NCBI GenBank assembly: GCA_965209065.1
Contig: OZ242373.1
Location: 1,302,001 to 1,366,000, forward strand
DNA: 64,000 nucleotides
Origin: CBDBUR01 sp965209065
GTDB lineage: Bacteria; Pseudomonadota; Alphaproteobacteria; JAPOUT01; G958296285
Direction of reading: 5' to 3'
Part shown: piece by piece, positions 17,508 through 25,753 of the stretch
Layout of the letters: each line of letters begins with the position of its first letter
How positions within the stretch are numbered: position 1 is the stretch's first letter
Made by a program: the position numbers and the translations under genes
The notes under the pieces: model-generated
What the model was told of the DNA's origin: nothing
What the model saw: the letters and a program-made list of their open reading frames with translations, nothing else
Databases searched by the model: none

Positions 17508-18121
17508 TGCTTCGCTTTCGCTTTTGTTAAGAAGGCACGCACCAGCCCTTGAGTTTTCTTGCCCGCCCTATCTTCGACACCCGATGATACATCAATACAC
17601 ATCAAATGACTGAGTGCCATTACCTCATCTAGATTAGCCTCATTCACGCCGCCTGCCAATATCCAATTTTTAGGTAAAGACACGCCCTCAAGTAAATTCC
17701 AATCAAACGACACGCCCGAACCACCTTTTTTATTGTCAAACAAAATGCTATCCGCCGCGCCATATAAATGGCTGCTTTCTATATCCTTAACACTCTCAAC
17801 CCCAAGCGCCTTAATGACCGGAAGCCCGAAGCGGTTTTTGATTTGCCCTATGCGCGCGGGCGTTTCCGCGCCGTGCGCTTGTATCATATCGGGCTTGACG
17901 CGCTTTACTATCTCGGCAAGAAAATCATCTGTGCCATCAACCACCACCGCGACCAGCTGCGCCGATGGCTTCACAAACTTTCTTAATCGCTCCGCCTCGT
18001 TTAGCGTCAAATATCTTTTGCTTTTCGGGTAAAAATTAAAGCCAATATAATCCGTGCCATAATCAAGCGCGGTTTGGATAATTTCCTCTGTTTTGACCCC
18101 ACAAATTTTAACTTTCATCAT
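17504..18121 (-). CDS. trpF: Phosphoribosylanthranilate isomerase
   Basis: Isomerises N-(5-phosphoribosyl)anthranilate in tryptophan synthesis. The N-terminal KVKICG with its catalytic cysteine, GFNFYPKSKRY near residue 30, AHG near 85 and the C-terminal LAGGVNEANLDE and IDVSSGVED are diagnostic. 205 residues. The start overlaps the lapA stop in an ATGATGA arrangement. The trpE, trpD and trpC genes are not in this window. Confidence 0.95.
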   Translation of the reverse strand: MMKVKICGVKTEEIIQTALDYGTDYIGFNFYPKSKRYLTLNEAERLRKFVKPSAQLVAVVVDGTDDFLAEIVKRVKPDMIQAHGAETPARIGQIKNRFGLPVIKALGVESVKDIESSHLYGAADSILFDNKKGGSGVSFDWNLLEGVSLPKNWILAGGVNEANLDEVMALSHLMCIDVSSGVEDRAGKKTQGLVRAFLTKAKAKQ

Positions 18122-18459
18122 GAGGCAGAAGGCTTGACCTCATTGCCTGACGCTTCGTCTAATGGCGGGGGGGCTTTAATCGGCTGGCGCATCTTTTCTT
18201 GTAAGGCTTTGCCCTGCTTACGAAAAAAGTTCATTATCGGCAAAAGCATACCAACAAACATACCCAAAAGAGCCGCCGCGAACGCAACCAAATAAAGTGG
18301 CATCTCAAAAATAAAAATGGTATCGCTCCCTACGCCAGAAACCGAAATTAAATCCCAAAAATTAAAACGCACTTCAACAAAAGACCGATTGCTTATTGCA
18401 AAAAGAGAAAAAAACAAAATGAGCGCAAACAAAATGAGCGCCGAAAATAAACGCAACAT
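18118..18459 (-). CDS. LapA-domain (DUF1049) inner-membrane protein
   Basis: Small membrane protein of the LapA/DUF1049 family, often found between ihfB and trpF in alphaproteobacteria. The N-terminal helix (about residues 3-25) and a second helix (about 55-82) surround the family signature SNRSFVEVRFNF. A charged C-terminal tail carries RKQGKALQEKMRQP. In E. coli, LapA works with LapB in envelope assembly; a matching role here is inference. The first helix contains a 15-bp tandem duplication (ALILF twice). Confidence 0.78.
   Translation of the reverse strand: MLRLFSALILFALILFFSLFAISNRSFVEVRFNFWDLISVSGVGSDTIFIFEMPLYLVAFAAALLGMFVGMLLPIMNFFRKQGKALQEKMRQPIKAPPPLDEASGNEVKPSAS
18413..18442 (-). 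repeat. 15-bp tandem duplication in the first helix of the LapA-domain protein
   Basis: Two near-identical 15-bp units encode the repeated Ala-Leu-Ile-Leu-Phe. In frame, so it lengthens the hydrophobic helix by five residues. Confidence 0.75.
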
Positions 18460-18821
18460 TATTCTGTTCCTCCCTCCTTGCTCTCTCTTGATGAAGAAGG
18501 TGGGGTTGAAGGTGAAGGCGAAGCCTTATCAGTGTCGGCAACCTGCTGATTGACTCGTGTGCGCAACACTCTGCCCGATTTGAAGAAAGGCTTATACTCG
18601 CCGAGCACCGCAACTTGCTTGCCGCTGCGCGGATTACGCCTCTCGCGCGGTCCTTGCGTTTTGACATCAAACACGCCAAAGCCACGCAGCTCTACCCGCT
18701 CGCCACGCGCGAGCGCGTCTGTAATCGAATCAAAAACAACCTGAAGCACTTTGCGCACATCCTCCTGCTTGAGGTGCTGGTTGGCTTGAATAAGCCGCGC
18801 TATCAACTCTGACCTTGTCAT
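18459..18821 (-). CDS. ihfB: Integration host factor beta subunit with a Ser/Pro-rich C-terminal tail
   Basis: DNA-bending architectural protein that pairs with IhfA. MTRSELIARLIQAN starts the HU/IHF fold. The beta-arm RGFGVFDVKTQGPRERRNPRSG carries the intercalating proline near residue 65. The start at 18821 is the homologous one; the ORF opens at 18839. The usual protein ends near residue 95, whereas this one continues about 25 residues as a tail rich in Ser, Pro and Glu. The role of the tail is unknown. Confidence 0.93.
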   Translation of the reverse strand: MTRSELIARLIQANQHLKQEDVRKVLQVVFDSITDALARGERVELRGFGVFDVKTQGPRERRNPRSGKQVAVLGEYKPFFKSGRVLRTRVNQQVADTDKASPSPSTPPSSSRESKEGGTE

Positions 18822-18863
18822 ACAATAAGGATAGCGCAAATAACAAATAAATTTAAGCGAAAA

Positions 18864-19748
18864 TTAAAACTGCCACAAAAGCATTAAACCACTAGGCAAA
18901 GTAGCACTTGGAGACGGCACTTTTGCGCCCTTAAACCCTAAATGAGAAAAAGCACTACTCAATAGCCAGTTCCGCCAGTTATCATTGGGGTGCTGAGGCT
19001 TATAATTTTCAACCGGCATGGCTAAAGGGATACTGTGCTGCGCAACAAGCCAACGGCGCGCGGCACCCTCGCCGCCTATCTCGTCGATAAGGTTCAGCTG
19101 CTTGGCTTGGGTGCCGGTAAAAATTCTGCCGTCGCCCGCCTGCTTGATGACGTCCGCCCGTTTGATGTTGCGCCTTAAAGCAACCAAATCAATGAACCAA
19201 TCAAAAGTTTTTTGAACAATCTCTTTGATATGTTGGCGCGTTTTAAGATTCGGCGGTTCAAAAAAATCAGGTCGCGCCTTGAGCGAACCCGAACGCACCG
19301 CGTGAGGCTCTAAACCAATTTTTTTAACCAGCTCCTTCGCGCTCATCCATTGAAAAATGACGCCGATAGAACCTGTGATGGTTGTCGGGCGGGCGAAAAT
19401 TCTATCCGCACCCAGCGCAACGATATAGCCACCCGATGCCGCGACCCCGCCCATCAAAGCAACCACCGGCTTTTGCGCCGCAATGATTCTTAAATCCTCG
19501 TAAATTTCTTCCGAAGCATTGGCGCCGCCACCGGGACTTTCGATGCGCACCAAAACCGCTTTCACCGACTCATTTTCCGCCAATTCCATAAGCATTTTAT
19601 GGCGATAGGCATCACTAATAATAATATCGTTAAACTCTACGCGCGCGATGTGGTCTCCCTTATACTTAAATCCATCAAAAAAAGATATAAGAACAAGCAA
19701 GCCGATAATCGTCAACGCAACATGCCAAAATTTTATTCCTGCCATCAT
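18864..19748 (-). CDS. sppA: Signal peptide peptidase SppA, short form
   Basis: Inner-membrane serine protease that degrades cleaved signal peptides. A single N-terminal anchor (residues about 7-27) precedes the S49 peptidase domain. The nucleophilic serine is in GGVAASGGYIVA near residue 110, and the general-base lysine is probably in RSGSLKARPDFF near 160. ESPGGGANASEEIY is the family's oxyanion-region motif. 294 residues, about half the E. coli tandem form. Lies 14 bases after rpsA. Confidence 0.92.
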   Translation of the reverse strand: MMAGIKFWHVALTIIGLLVLISFFDGFKYKGDHIARVEFNDIIISDAYRHKMLMELAENESVKAVLVRIESPGGGANASEEIYEDLRIIAAQKPVVALMGGVAASGGYIVALGADRIFARPTTITGSIGVIFQWMSAKELVKKIGLEPHAVRSGSLKARPDFFEPPNLKTRQHIKEIVQKTFDWFIDLVALRRNIKRADVIKQAGDGRIFTGTQAKQLNLIDEIGGEGAARRWLVAQHSIPLAMPVENYKPQHPNDNWRNWLLSSAFSHLGFKGAKVPSPSATLPSGLMLLWQF

Positions 19749-19761
19749 TTTCTCCTATAGT

Positions 19762-21537
19762 TTATTCTTCTGGTTTTTTCTCTTCACTTTCTTCTGCCCC
19801 TGATTCATCTAATTCCTCAGCCTTTTTGCGCTTGCCAAAAGCGGCAGGTAAAACAGAGGCAAACATATCCCCTAACGAAGCACCGCTCTTGGCGGAACCA
19901 TATTGCTTGAGCGCCTCTTTCTCTTGGTCTGCTTCTAAAGCGCGAATGGAAAGAGCTATCTTATTCGCCTTGAAATCTAATTGCGTTATTTTTACATCCA
20001 CCTTCTGCCCGACGGCGAAGCGCTCTGGCTGCTGCTCGTTTCTATCTTGCGACAAATCAGCGCGGCGGATAAATCCCCGCACACCGAAATCGGCTATCTC
20101 AACATCAAGTCCGCTGTCCTTCGCCTCTAAAACAATACAGGTGATAATATCTCCCTTTTTCTTCGCCTCGTGTAGCTTGCTGATATCGCCGGCAGATATT
20201 TGCTTGATGCCTAAAGCAATACGCCCGGTCTCGGCATCGACCGATAAAAGCGAAGCCTCCACCTCATCACCTATTTTATATTGTTTGACAGCCTCCTCGC
20301 CCTTTTCGTCCCACGATAAATCCGAGATATGCACCATGCCGTCAAGCTCATCGGTTAGCCCAATGAATAATCCAAAGTCCGTAATGTTTTTAATCACGCC
20401 TTTAATTTTGTCTCCAACCGAATGCGCCTCTAGATAGGTCTCCCACGGATTATTTTGACATTGCTTCATTCCGAGAGAAATACGCCTTTTAGCAATATCC
20501 ACCTCTAAAATAATCGCTTCAATTTCTTGTTCGATTTCAACAATTTTATTTGGCTGGGTATTCTTTTTTGTCCAGCTCATTTCTGATACATGCACCAGCC
20601 CTTCTATGCCCGGTTCAATTTCAACGAAAGCGCCATATTCCATTGTCTTGGTAATCACGCCCTTCACCTTTTCGCCAACCTTATATTTTGTGCTAATGGT
20701 CTCCCATGGGTCTGTCTCTAGATGTCTCATACTTAAATTGACCCGCTGGGTTTCATGATTAATACGGATAACCTTAACCGCTATCTTGTCTCCCGTTTTG
20801 AGCACCTCGTTGGGGTCGGTTATTCTGCGCCACGATATTTCAGTAACGTGAAGCAAGCCATCAACGCCACCTAAATCAACGAAAGCGCCATACTCCGTTA
20901 TATTTTTAATCACGCCTTCAACCGTTTGCCCTTCCGATAAATTATCTAGCATTTTGTCGCGCGCTTTAGAGCGGTTCTCTTCCATCACCGCGCGATGAGA
21001 AACGACAATGTTATTTCTTTTGCGGTCAATTTTAAGAATTTGGAACTCTTGGAGCTGGTCTATCAGGGCTTGGCTATCTGTTGAGGAGCGCACATCAATT
21101 TGACTGCCGGGCAGGAAGGCTTGCGCGCCGCCTAAATCAACCGTGAAGCCTCCCTTGACCCGCGCGGAAATAGCGCCTTCCACATTGCGCTTGTCTAGAA
21201 AAGCCTTTTCAAGCTCATGCCAAGCGCCCTCGCGCTTTGCCTTGTCGCACGAAAGCACTGCCTCGCCTAAAATGTTCTCGATGCGCTCTACATAAACCTC
21301 AACCTCATCGCCGACATTCACGTTGCCGCGGTTGCCCGGTCCGCCAAACTCGCTTAGCGGAATGCGCCCTTCGGTCTTCAAGCCAATATCAACAATGGCG
21401 AAGTCGTTTTCAATTTGCGCGATGCGACCCGTGACAACTTGACCCTCACGGAGCTGATTTTCCCCCAAGCTCTTATCCAAAAGCGCCGCGAATTCATCGC
21501 GGTGCGCTTGGGAATATGATAGGTCAGCTTCTGACAA
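19762..21537 (-). CDS. rpsA: 30S ribosomal protein S1
   Basis: RNA-binding ribosomal protein needed for initiation on structured mRNAs. Six S1 repeats are recognisable through recurring signatures such as EYGAFVDLGGVDGLLHVTEISW, YGAFVEIEPGIEGLVHVSEMSW and FGLFIGLTDELDGMVHISDLSW. 591 residues, about 25 longer than usual because of an acidic Glu-rich C-terminal tail. The start is a TTG at 21537, with AGGAGG 10 bases upstream. The cmk-rpsA order is conserved in proteobacteria. Confidence 0.97.
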   Translation of the reverse strand: MSEADLSYSQAHRDEFAALLDKSLGENQLREGQVVTGRIAQIENDFAIVDIGLKTEGRIPLSEFGGPGNRGNVNVGDEVEVYVERIENILGEAVLSCDKAKREGAWHELEKAFLDKRNVEGAISARVKGGFTVDLGGAQAFLPGSQIDVRSSTDSQALIDQLQEFQILKIDRKRNNIVVSHRAVMEENRSKARDKMLDNLSEGQTVEGVIKNITEYGAFVDLGGVDGLLHVTEISWRRITDPNEVLKTGDKIAVKVIRINHETQRVNLSMRHLETDPWETISTKYKVGEKVKGVITKTMEYGAFVEIEPGIEGLVHVSEMSWTKKNTQPNKIVEIEQEIEAIILEVDIAKRRISLGMKQCQNNPWETYLEAHSVGDKIKGVIKNITDFGLFIGLTDELDGMVHISDLSWDEKGEEAVKQYKIGDEVEASLLSVDAETGRIALGIKQISAGDISKLHEAKKKGDIITCIVLEAKDSGLDVEIADFGVRGFIRRADLSQDRNEQQPERFAVGQKVDVKITQLDFKANKIALSIRALEADQEKEALKQYGSAKSGASLGDMFASVLPAAFGKRKKAEELDESGAEESEEKKPEE

Positions 21538-21551
21538 AATAATAGAACCTC

Positions 21552-22202
21552 CTACCGCAAAACGGCATCGATAATCTGGATTGCTTGATTGGTTGTCTCC
21601 ACTATAGACCTATTCGTGCTATCTAGCAAGTGGGCATCGGGCGCTTTTTTTAGGGGTGCTACCGAGCGTTTTGTGTCTCTTTCATCGCGGGCTTGAAGTT
21701 CTTGGATAATATCTGCCTTGCTCGCGCTCGCGCGCTCATCTTTGAGCTGCTGGTAGCGGCGCTCGGCGCGGGCTTCTAGCTCCGCTGTAGTGAAAAATTT
21801 GACCTGCGCCTCAGGCAAAATAATCGTGCCAATGTCGCGCCCTTCTAGAATAACGCCCTCGCCCTCGCCCTCACCTTCACCGGCCTTCGCGGCAAATTCA
21901 CGCTGGCGGCGGACGAGCAAGTCGCGCACCTCTTGCGCCTTGGCAAGCTCAGATGCCACCTCGCTAATAGAACCTTGCCGAAGCTTCGCCTCATCTAACT
22001 GCGCGAAGTCTAGCCCTTGTGAAACCGAGCGGGCTAAAGCAATATCCTCCCCCGTTCCCCCTTGCTTTATCACCTCCGCCGCCAAAGCCCGATAGAGCAA
22101 GCCCGTATGCAGGCAGGGAAAACCATAATGCTTAGAAAGATTTCGCGCGAGCGTCCCTTTACCCGAAGCCGCATAGCCATCAATCGCAATTTGAAGCGTC
22201 AT
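21552..22202 (-). CDS. cmk: Cytidylate kinase
   Basis: Phosphorylates CMP and dCMP. The P-loop AIDGYAASGKGTLARNL is at the N-terminus. The CMP-binding region has LHTGLLYRALA near residue 35, GRDIGTIILPEA near 120, and RDERDTKRSVAPL near 180. 216 residues. A run of Gly-Glu pairs (residues 110-118, hexanucleotide repeats at about 21864-21887) sits just before the GRDIGT motif. Overlaps the aroA stop by 4 bases. Confidence 0.95.
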   Translation of the reverse strand: MTLQIAIDGYAASGKGTLARNLSKHYGFPCLHTGLLYRALAAEVIKQGGTGEDIALARSVSQGLDFAQLDEAKLRQGSISEVASELAKAQEVRDLLVRRQREFAAKAGEGEGEGEGVILEGRDIGTIILPEAQVKFFTTAELEARAERRYQQLKDERASASKADIIQELQARDERDTKRSVAPLKKAPDAHLLDSTNRSIVETTNQAIQIIDAVLR

Positions 22203-23545
22203 TTATTTTTTAGCACGACACCAAAAGAACTTATCTTTTGTGTGAAATCGGGGAAGCTCGTTTTAATCATTCTGCTGTCATCTATGGTAATCGCGCGCTC
22301 GGCACTCGCGCCTTGAATCAGAAATGCCATCGCGATGCGGTGGTCGTTGTAAGTTTTGACAAAACCACCGCCAGCAACGCGCCCGCCCCTGCCAATAATC
22401 GTTAGGTCATCGCCGCGAATTTGTGCCTCAACGCCATTGGCGTTTAAGTTCTCCGCTATCGCCGAAAGCCTATCGCTTTCCTTCACTCTCAACTGCGCTA
22501 ACCCGCGCATATTTGTTGTGCCGCTTGCGTGCGCCGCGAGAACCGAAAGAATTGGATATTCATCTATCATAGAAACCGCTTCGTTCGCCGCGACATCAAC
22601 GCCTAATAACTGCTCGCCGCCTTTGACTCTAATGTCGCCAATCGGCTCGTTTATCGCGTTCTTTTGCGCGCTCGGCAATAACTCTACATTCCCGCCCATC
22701 TTCTTCAGCACATTGAAAAAACCCGCGCGGTGAGGATTAAGACTAACATTTTTAATCAGCAACTCCCCCTTCTCGCTCATCGCCACAAGTGCTGCAAAAA
22801 AAGAAGCCGATGAAATATCAGCGGGAACAGAAAAGCGATTGGGCTCTAGCTCTTGCTGTCCTTTGACAATAATTTTATCCCCGCGCTTTTCTATGTTCGC
22901 CTTCATACCATCAAGGATTCTTTCGGTGTGGTCGCGGGTTGGCATAGGCTCGGTGATGGTCGTCTCGCCGGCAATGTTGAGCGCGGCTAAAATAACCGCC
23001 GACTTCAACTGCGCTGAGGGTAAAGGACTCTCAAAATCAATCGGTGTAAGATTCATCTGCCTGCTCGAATCCAAAACCAGCGGCAACCTATCGCGCGAGC
23101 CAACAAAATGAACCCCCATACGCGCTAAAGGTTTCATCACATGCGCCATCGGTCTTTTGCTGAGCGATTCATCTCCGGCAAGCACGCACGATATTTTATG
23201 CGAAGCCAAAACGCCCAAAAGCAACCGCGCACCCGTGCCAGAATTGCCGCAGTCTAAAACATCATCAGGCGGCAGTAAGCCGTCCAAACCAACGCCTTGA
23301 ACAATAAGACGCTCGCCTTCTTCCTCTAGCGATACCCCTAGCTGACGCATAATTTTTATCGTCGCCGCCACATCGGTGCTGCGCGACAAACCCACTATCT
23401 CACTGCGACCGCACGCAAGCGCGCTCAAAATAACCAGTCGGTGCGAAATAGATTTATCCCCACCAAAGGCTATCTCCGCCTCTATCTCGCCCGAAAAGGG
23501 TTGCGCCGATAAGGGTAAAGGTTTTTCTGCTTCTTTTTCTCGCAT
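22199..23545 (-). CDS. aroA: 3-phosphoshikimate 1-carboxyvinyltransferase (EPSP synthase), class II-like
   Basis: Sixth step of the shikimate pathway. GGDKSISHRLV near residue 24 binds phosphate and PEP. The second signature appears as DCGNSGTGARLL, and the core also has SKRPMAHVMKPLARMG and the catalytic-region MIDEYPILSVLAA. The sequence style resembles the class II enzymes of alphaproteobacteria. The residue equivalent to E. coli Gly96 is glycine, not the alanine seen in the glyphosate-tolerant CP4 enzyme. I choose the ATG at 23545; one at 23581 would reach within 12 bases of the tRNA. Confidence 0.93.
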   Translation of the reverse strand: MREKEAEKPLPLSAQPFSGEIEAEIAFGGDKSISHRLVILSALACGRSEIVGLSRSTDVAATIKIMRQLGVSLEEEGERLIVQGVGLDGLLPPDDVLDCGNSGTGARLLLGVLASHKISCVLAGDESLSKRPMAHVMKPLARMGVHFVGSRDRLPLVLDSSRQMNLTPIDFESPLPSAQLKSAVILAALNIAGETTITEPMPTRDHTERILDGMKANIEKRGDKIIVKGQQELEPNRFSVPADISSASFFAALVAMSEKGELLIKNVSLNPHRAGFFNVLKKMGGNVELLPSAQKNAINEPIGDIRVKGGEQLLGVDVAANEAVSMIDEYPILSVLAAHASGTTNMRGLAQLRVKESDRLSAIAENLNANGVEAQIRGDDLTIIGRGGRVAGGGFVKTYNDHRIAMAFLIQGASAERAITIDDSRMIKTSFPDFTQKISSFGVVLKNK

Positions 23546-23592
23546 TTTAAGTCTATCTATATCAGTTCTATGATAAAACATAAAGAAATAAA

Positions 23593-23668
23593 GGGGCCAT
23601 AGCTCAGTTGGGAGAGCGCGTGAATGGCATTCACGAGGTCGGCGGTTCGATCCCGCCTGGCTCCACCA
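23593..23668 (+). tRNA. tRNA-Ala (GGC)
   Basis: A complete cloverleaf: the acceptor stem GGGGCCA pairs with TGGCTCC, including the G3-U70 wobble that marks alanine tRNAs. The D-arm is GCTCAGTTGGGAGAGC, the anticodon loop ATGGCAT gives anticodon GGC, and the T-arm is GGCGGTTCGATCCCGCC. CCA is encoded at 23666-23668. It is divergent from aroA. Confidence 0.97.
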
Positions 23669-23685
23669 AACCTCTAAAGCTTGTG

Positions 23686-25365
23686 ATGCAAAAAGTTTTC
23701 AATCCTAAAAATGATGCCTATTGGCTCGCGGCGCTCTTGTTGGCGATGTTCCTGCTTGGGCTTGATAGCGCGCCCTATTTCGCCGATGGCGAAGCGCGAT
23801 ATATCCAAAACGCATGGGCGATGGTGCAAAACAGCGATTGGCTCGTGCCGACTTTCAATAGCGAGAACTTTATTGATAAGCCGCCGCTTTCTTTTTGGCT
23901 CACCGCATTGTCTATACAGACATTCGGGAGCGATGTTTTTTTCGCACGCTTGCCTCACGCCTTGATGATGACTGCCTTGTGCTTGATGATTTTCGTTTTT
24001 GGAAAAAAATTCTACGGACGCCATACTGCCTTGCTCGCCAGCTTGATTATGGCAAGTTGCGCTATGGGCTTCATTGCTAGTCAAGTGGTTATGACTGATT
24101 TAGCTTTCTCTCTATCTTTATCGGCAACGCTTTTTGCTTTTCTCTACGCGCACCTTACCGCGAGCAAGCTCAAACGTGAGCTCTTTCTTATGCTGATGTT
24201 CGTTTCAGCCGCGCTGGCGATGCTCTCTAAAGGGCTTATCGGCATTTTCTTTCCCGCTATGATTATCGGCTCGTGGATTGCGCTCACGTGGCAGTGGCGA
24301 CTGGTTTTGCGCTCGCGGTTGATTTTGGGCACTTTGCTGTTTGTCGCTATCACCGCCCCGTGGCACATACTTATCGGACAGCGGCTAGATGAATTTTACC
24401 AATACTATTTTGTCAATCAGCATTTTGAGCGCTTTCTCACCGATAGACACAACCGCGATAAATTTTTTGGATTCTTTTTATTGGTGCTGGGAATCGGACT
24501 CCTGCCTTGGACGATGTTCTTTATACAAGCCCTTAAAGAAAAATGGCAAAACATTAGAGACAAAAAAGAAATAAAAAACATAGACCTCTATCTTGTTTTA
24601 TGGTTTGCCCTGCCGCTTGCTTTTTTTAGTTTGTCCTCATCTAAACTGCCCTTATATATTTTACCTATCTTTCCACCCCTCGCTTTAATCATCGGTAGTT
24701 ATTTAAGCAATATATGGCAGCGGCAGGCAACAAAAGAATTTTATATCGGCGTTTATGGCGTAGCGGGATTTTTAATCCTACTCTCTACCGCTTTTATCGT
24801 GCTTTTCTTTACGGGTAATGTCTCTCCTATTATGGCGCAAGTGTTTAGCCCAGATTTTTATACCTCTATCCAATTTATACTCACCGCCTTGATAAGCCTC
24901 GCTCTATCTTTGGGGTTGCTTTTCTTGCTACAGCAGAAAGGCTCGCCACAAAAAATAATAATTTCTTTAACAGGCGCGGCAATTATTATTATACCAAGTC
25001 TCTATTGGCTCATCGCGCCTAAAATTTTTGCTGCAGAAGGCAACCAAACTTTCGCGCGCGCTATTCTCCCGCGCATCAGCCCTAAAGACGAGATAGCCTC
25101 TTACAACATCAGCTATAATGATTTGCCGCTTTATTTTAATCGCCCTATTACGCTCATCTATGACAAAGAAAAGAAAACCCAGCCGTGGGTAGAGGCACAA
25201 GATAAATTCTACACACGATGGATAAACGCGCAGCACAAAATTTATGTTTTTATCCCGCGTGATAAAATAGAAAAATTTTGTAAAACCTTTTGCGCCTCCG
25301 CCGAAGTGGTCTCGGAAAACCGGTTAAAAATTGTGATGGTTAATAGCCCGCGCAAAAAGCGATAA
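23686..25365 (+). CDS. ArnT-like glycosyltransferase family 39 membrane protein
   Basis: Integral membrane glycosyltransferase of the PMT/ArnT type that uses an undecaprenyl-phosphate-linked sugar. FADGEARYIQNAWAM near residue 35 carries the acidic catalytic-loop motif, and NFIDKPPLSFWLTALS follows near 65. About eleven hydrophobic helices run to about residue 450, then a periplasmic domain of about 100 residues. 559 residues from the ATG at 23686; the upstream extension would read through the tRNA and is rejected. ArnT adds aminoarabinose to lipid A, but no arn genes are here, so the donor sugar and target are unknown. Confidence 0.85.
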   Translation: MQKVFNPKNDAYWLAALLLAMFLLGLDSAPYFADGEARYIQNAWAMVQNSDWLVPTFNSENFIDKPPLSFWLTALSIQTFGSDVFFARLPHALMMTALCLMIFVFGKKFYGRHTALLASLIMASCAMGFIASQVVMTDLAFSLSLSATLFAFLYAHLTASKLKRELFLMLMFVSAALAMLSKGLIGIFFPAMIIGSWIALTWQWRLVLRSRLILGTLLFVAITAPWHILIGQRLDEFYQYYFVNQHFERFLTDRHNRDKFFGFFLLVLGIGLLPWTMFFIQALKEKWQNIRDKKEIKNIDLYLVLWFALPLAFFSLSSSKLPLYILPIFPPLALIIGSYLSNIWQRQATKEFYIGVYGVAGFLILLSTAFIVLFFTGNVSPIMAQVFSPDFYTSIQFILTALISLALSLGLLFLLQQKGSPQKIIISLTGAAIIIIPSLYWLIAPKIFAAEGNQTFARAILPRISPKDEIASYNISYNDLPLYFNRPITLIYDKEKKTQPWVEAQDKFYTRWINAQHKIYVFIPRDKIEKFCKTFCASAEVVSENRLKIVMVNSPRKKR

Positions 25366-25373
25366 AGCTAGGT

Positions 25374-25721
25374 TTATTCATCAACAATCGTCTTGAAATT
25401 GCCAAAAATAAGGCGCTTGCCGTCAAAAGGAGGCGAAAAACCGCCAAAAACAGGATCCATCATCGCTTGCTTCATACCCTTATCGCTGTCGCGCTTGGAA
25501 GCCCAAAAAATACAAGAAACCACAATCTCCTCATCAGCCTTGCGCTTCACCGCCTTGCCAAATGAAGTGGTTTTGCCTTCAGCAATTTCATCACCCCAGC
25601 TTTCAATAACGCGAAGCGCGCCATGTTTTCTAAACACTTTTGCCGCCTTGCGCGCGTACTTTGTGTAATCTCGCTTGTTTTCTTTAGGCACTGCTAAAAC
25701 AGCATAACTAACATAAGCCAT
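25374..25721 (-). CDS. DUF1428 family protein
   Basis: A 115-residue cytoplasmic protein of the DUF1428 family (dimeric alpha-beta-barrel fold). It starts MAYVSYAVLAVP, and has ALRVIESWGDEI, VVSCIFWASK, MMDPVF and the C-terminal GKRLIFGNFKTIVDE, which are family hallmarks. A strong GGGAGG precedes the ATG. Function unknown in all members. Confidence 0.85.
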   Translation of the reverse strand: MAYVSYAVLAVPKENKRDYTKYARKAAKVFRKHGALRVIESWGDEIAEGKTTSFGKAVKRKADEEIVVSCIFWASKRDSDKGMKQAMMDPVFGGFSPPFDGKRLIFGNFKTIVDE

Positions 25722-25753
25722 ATTTACCTCCCTTTAGGTTTTGGGTTTTTTTA

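Noticed and set aside
19826..20437. 203-codon open frame antisense to rpsA
   Set aside because: A mirror of rpsA codon use; no ribosome-binding site or recognisable domain.
23608..23685. N-terminal extension of the ArnT-like gene through the tRNA-Ala
   Set aside because: It would translate tRNA sequence; the membrane protein has a good ATG at 23686.
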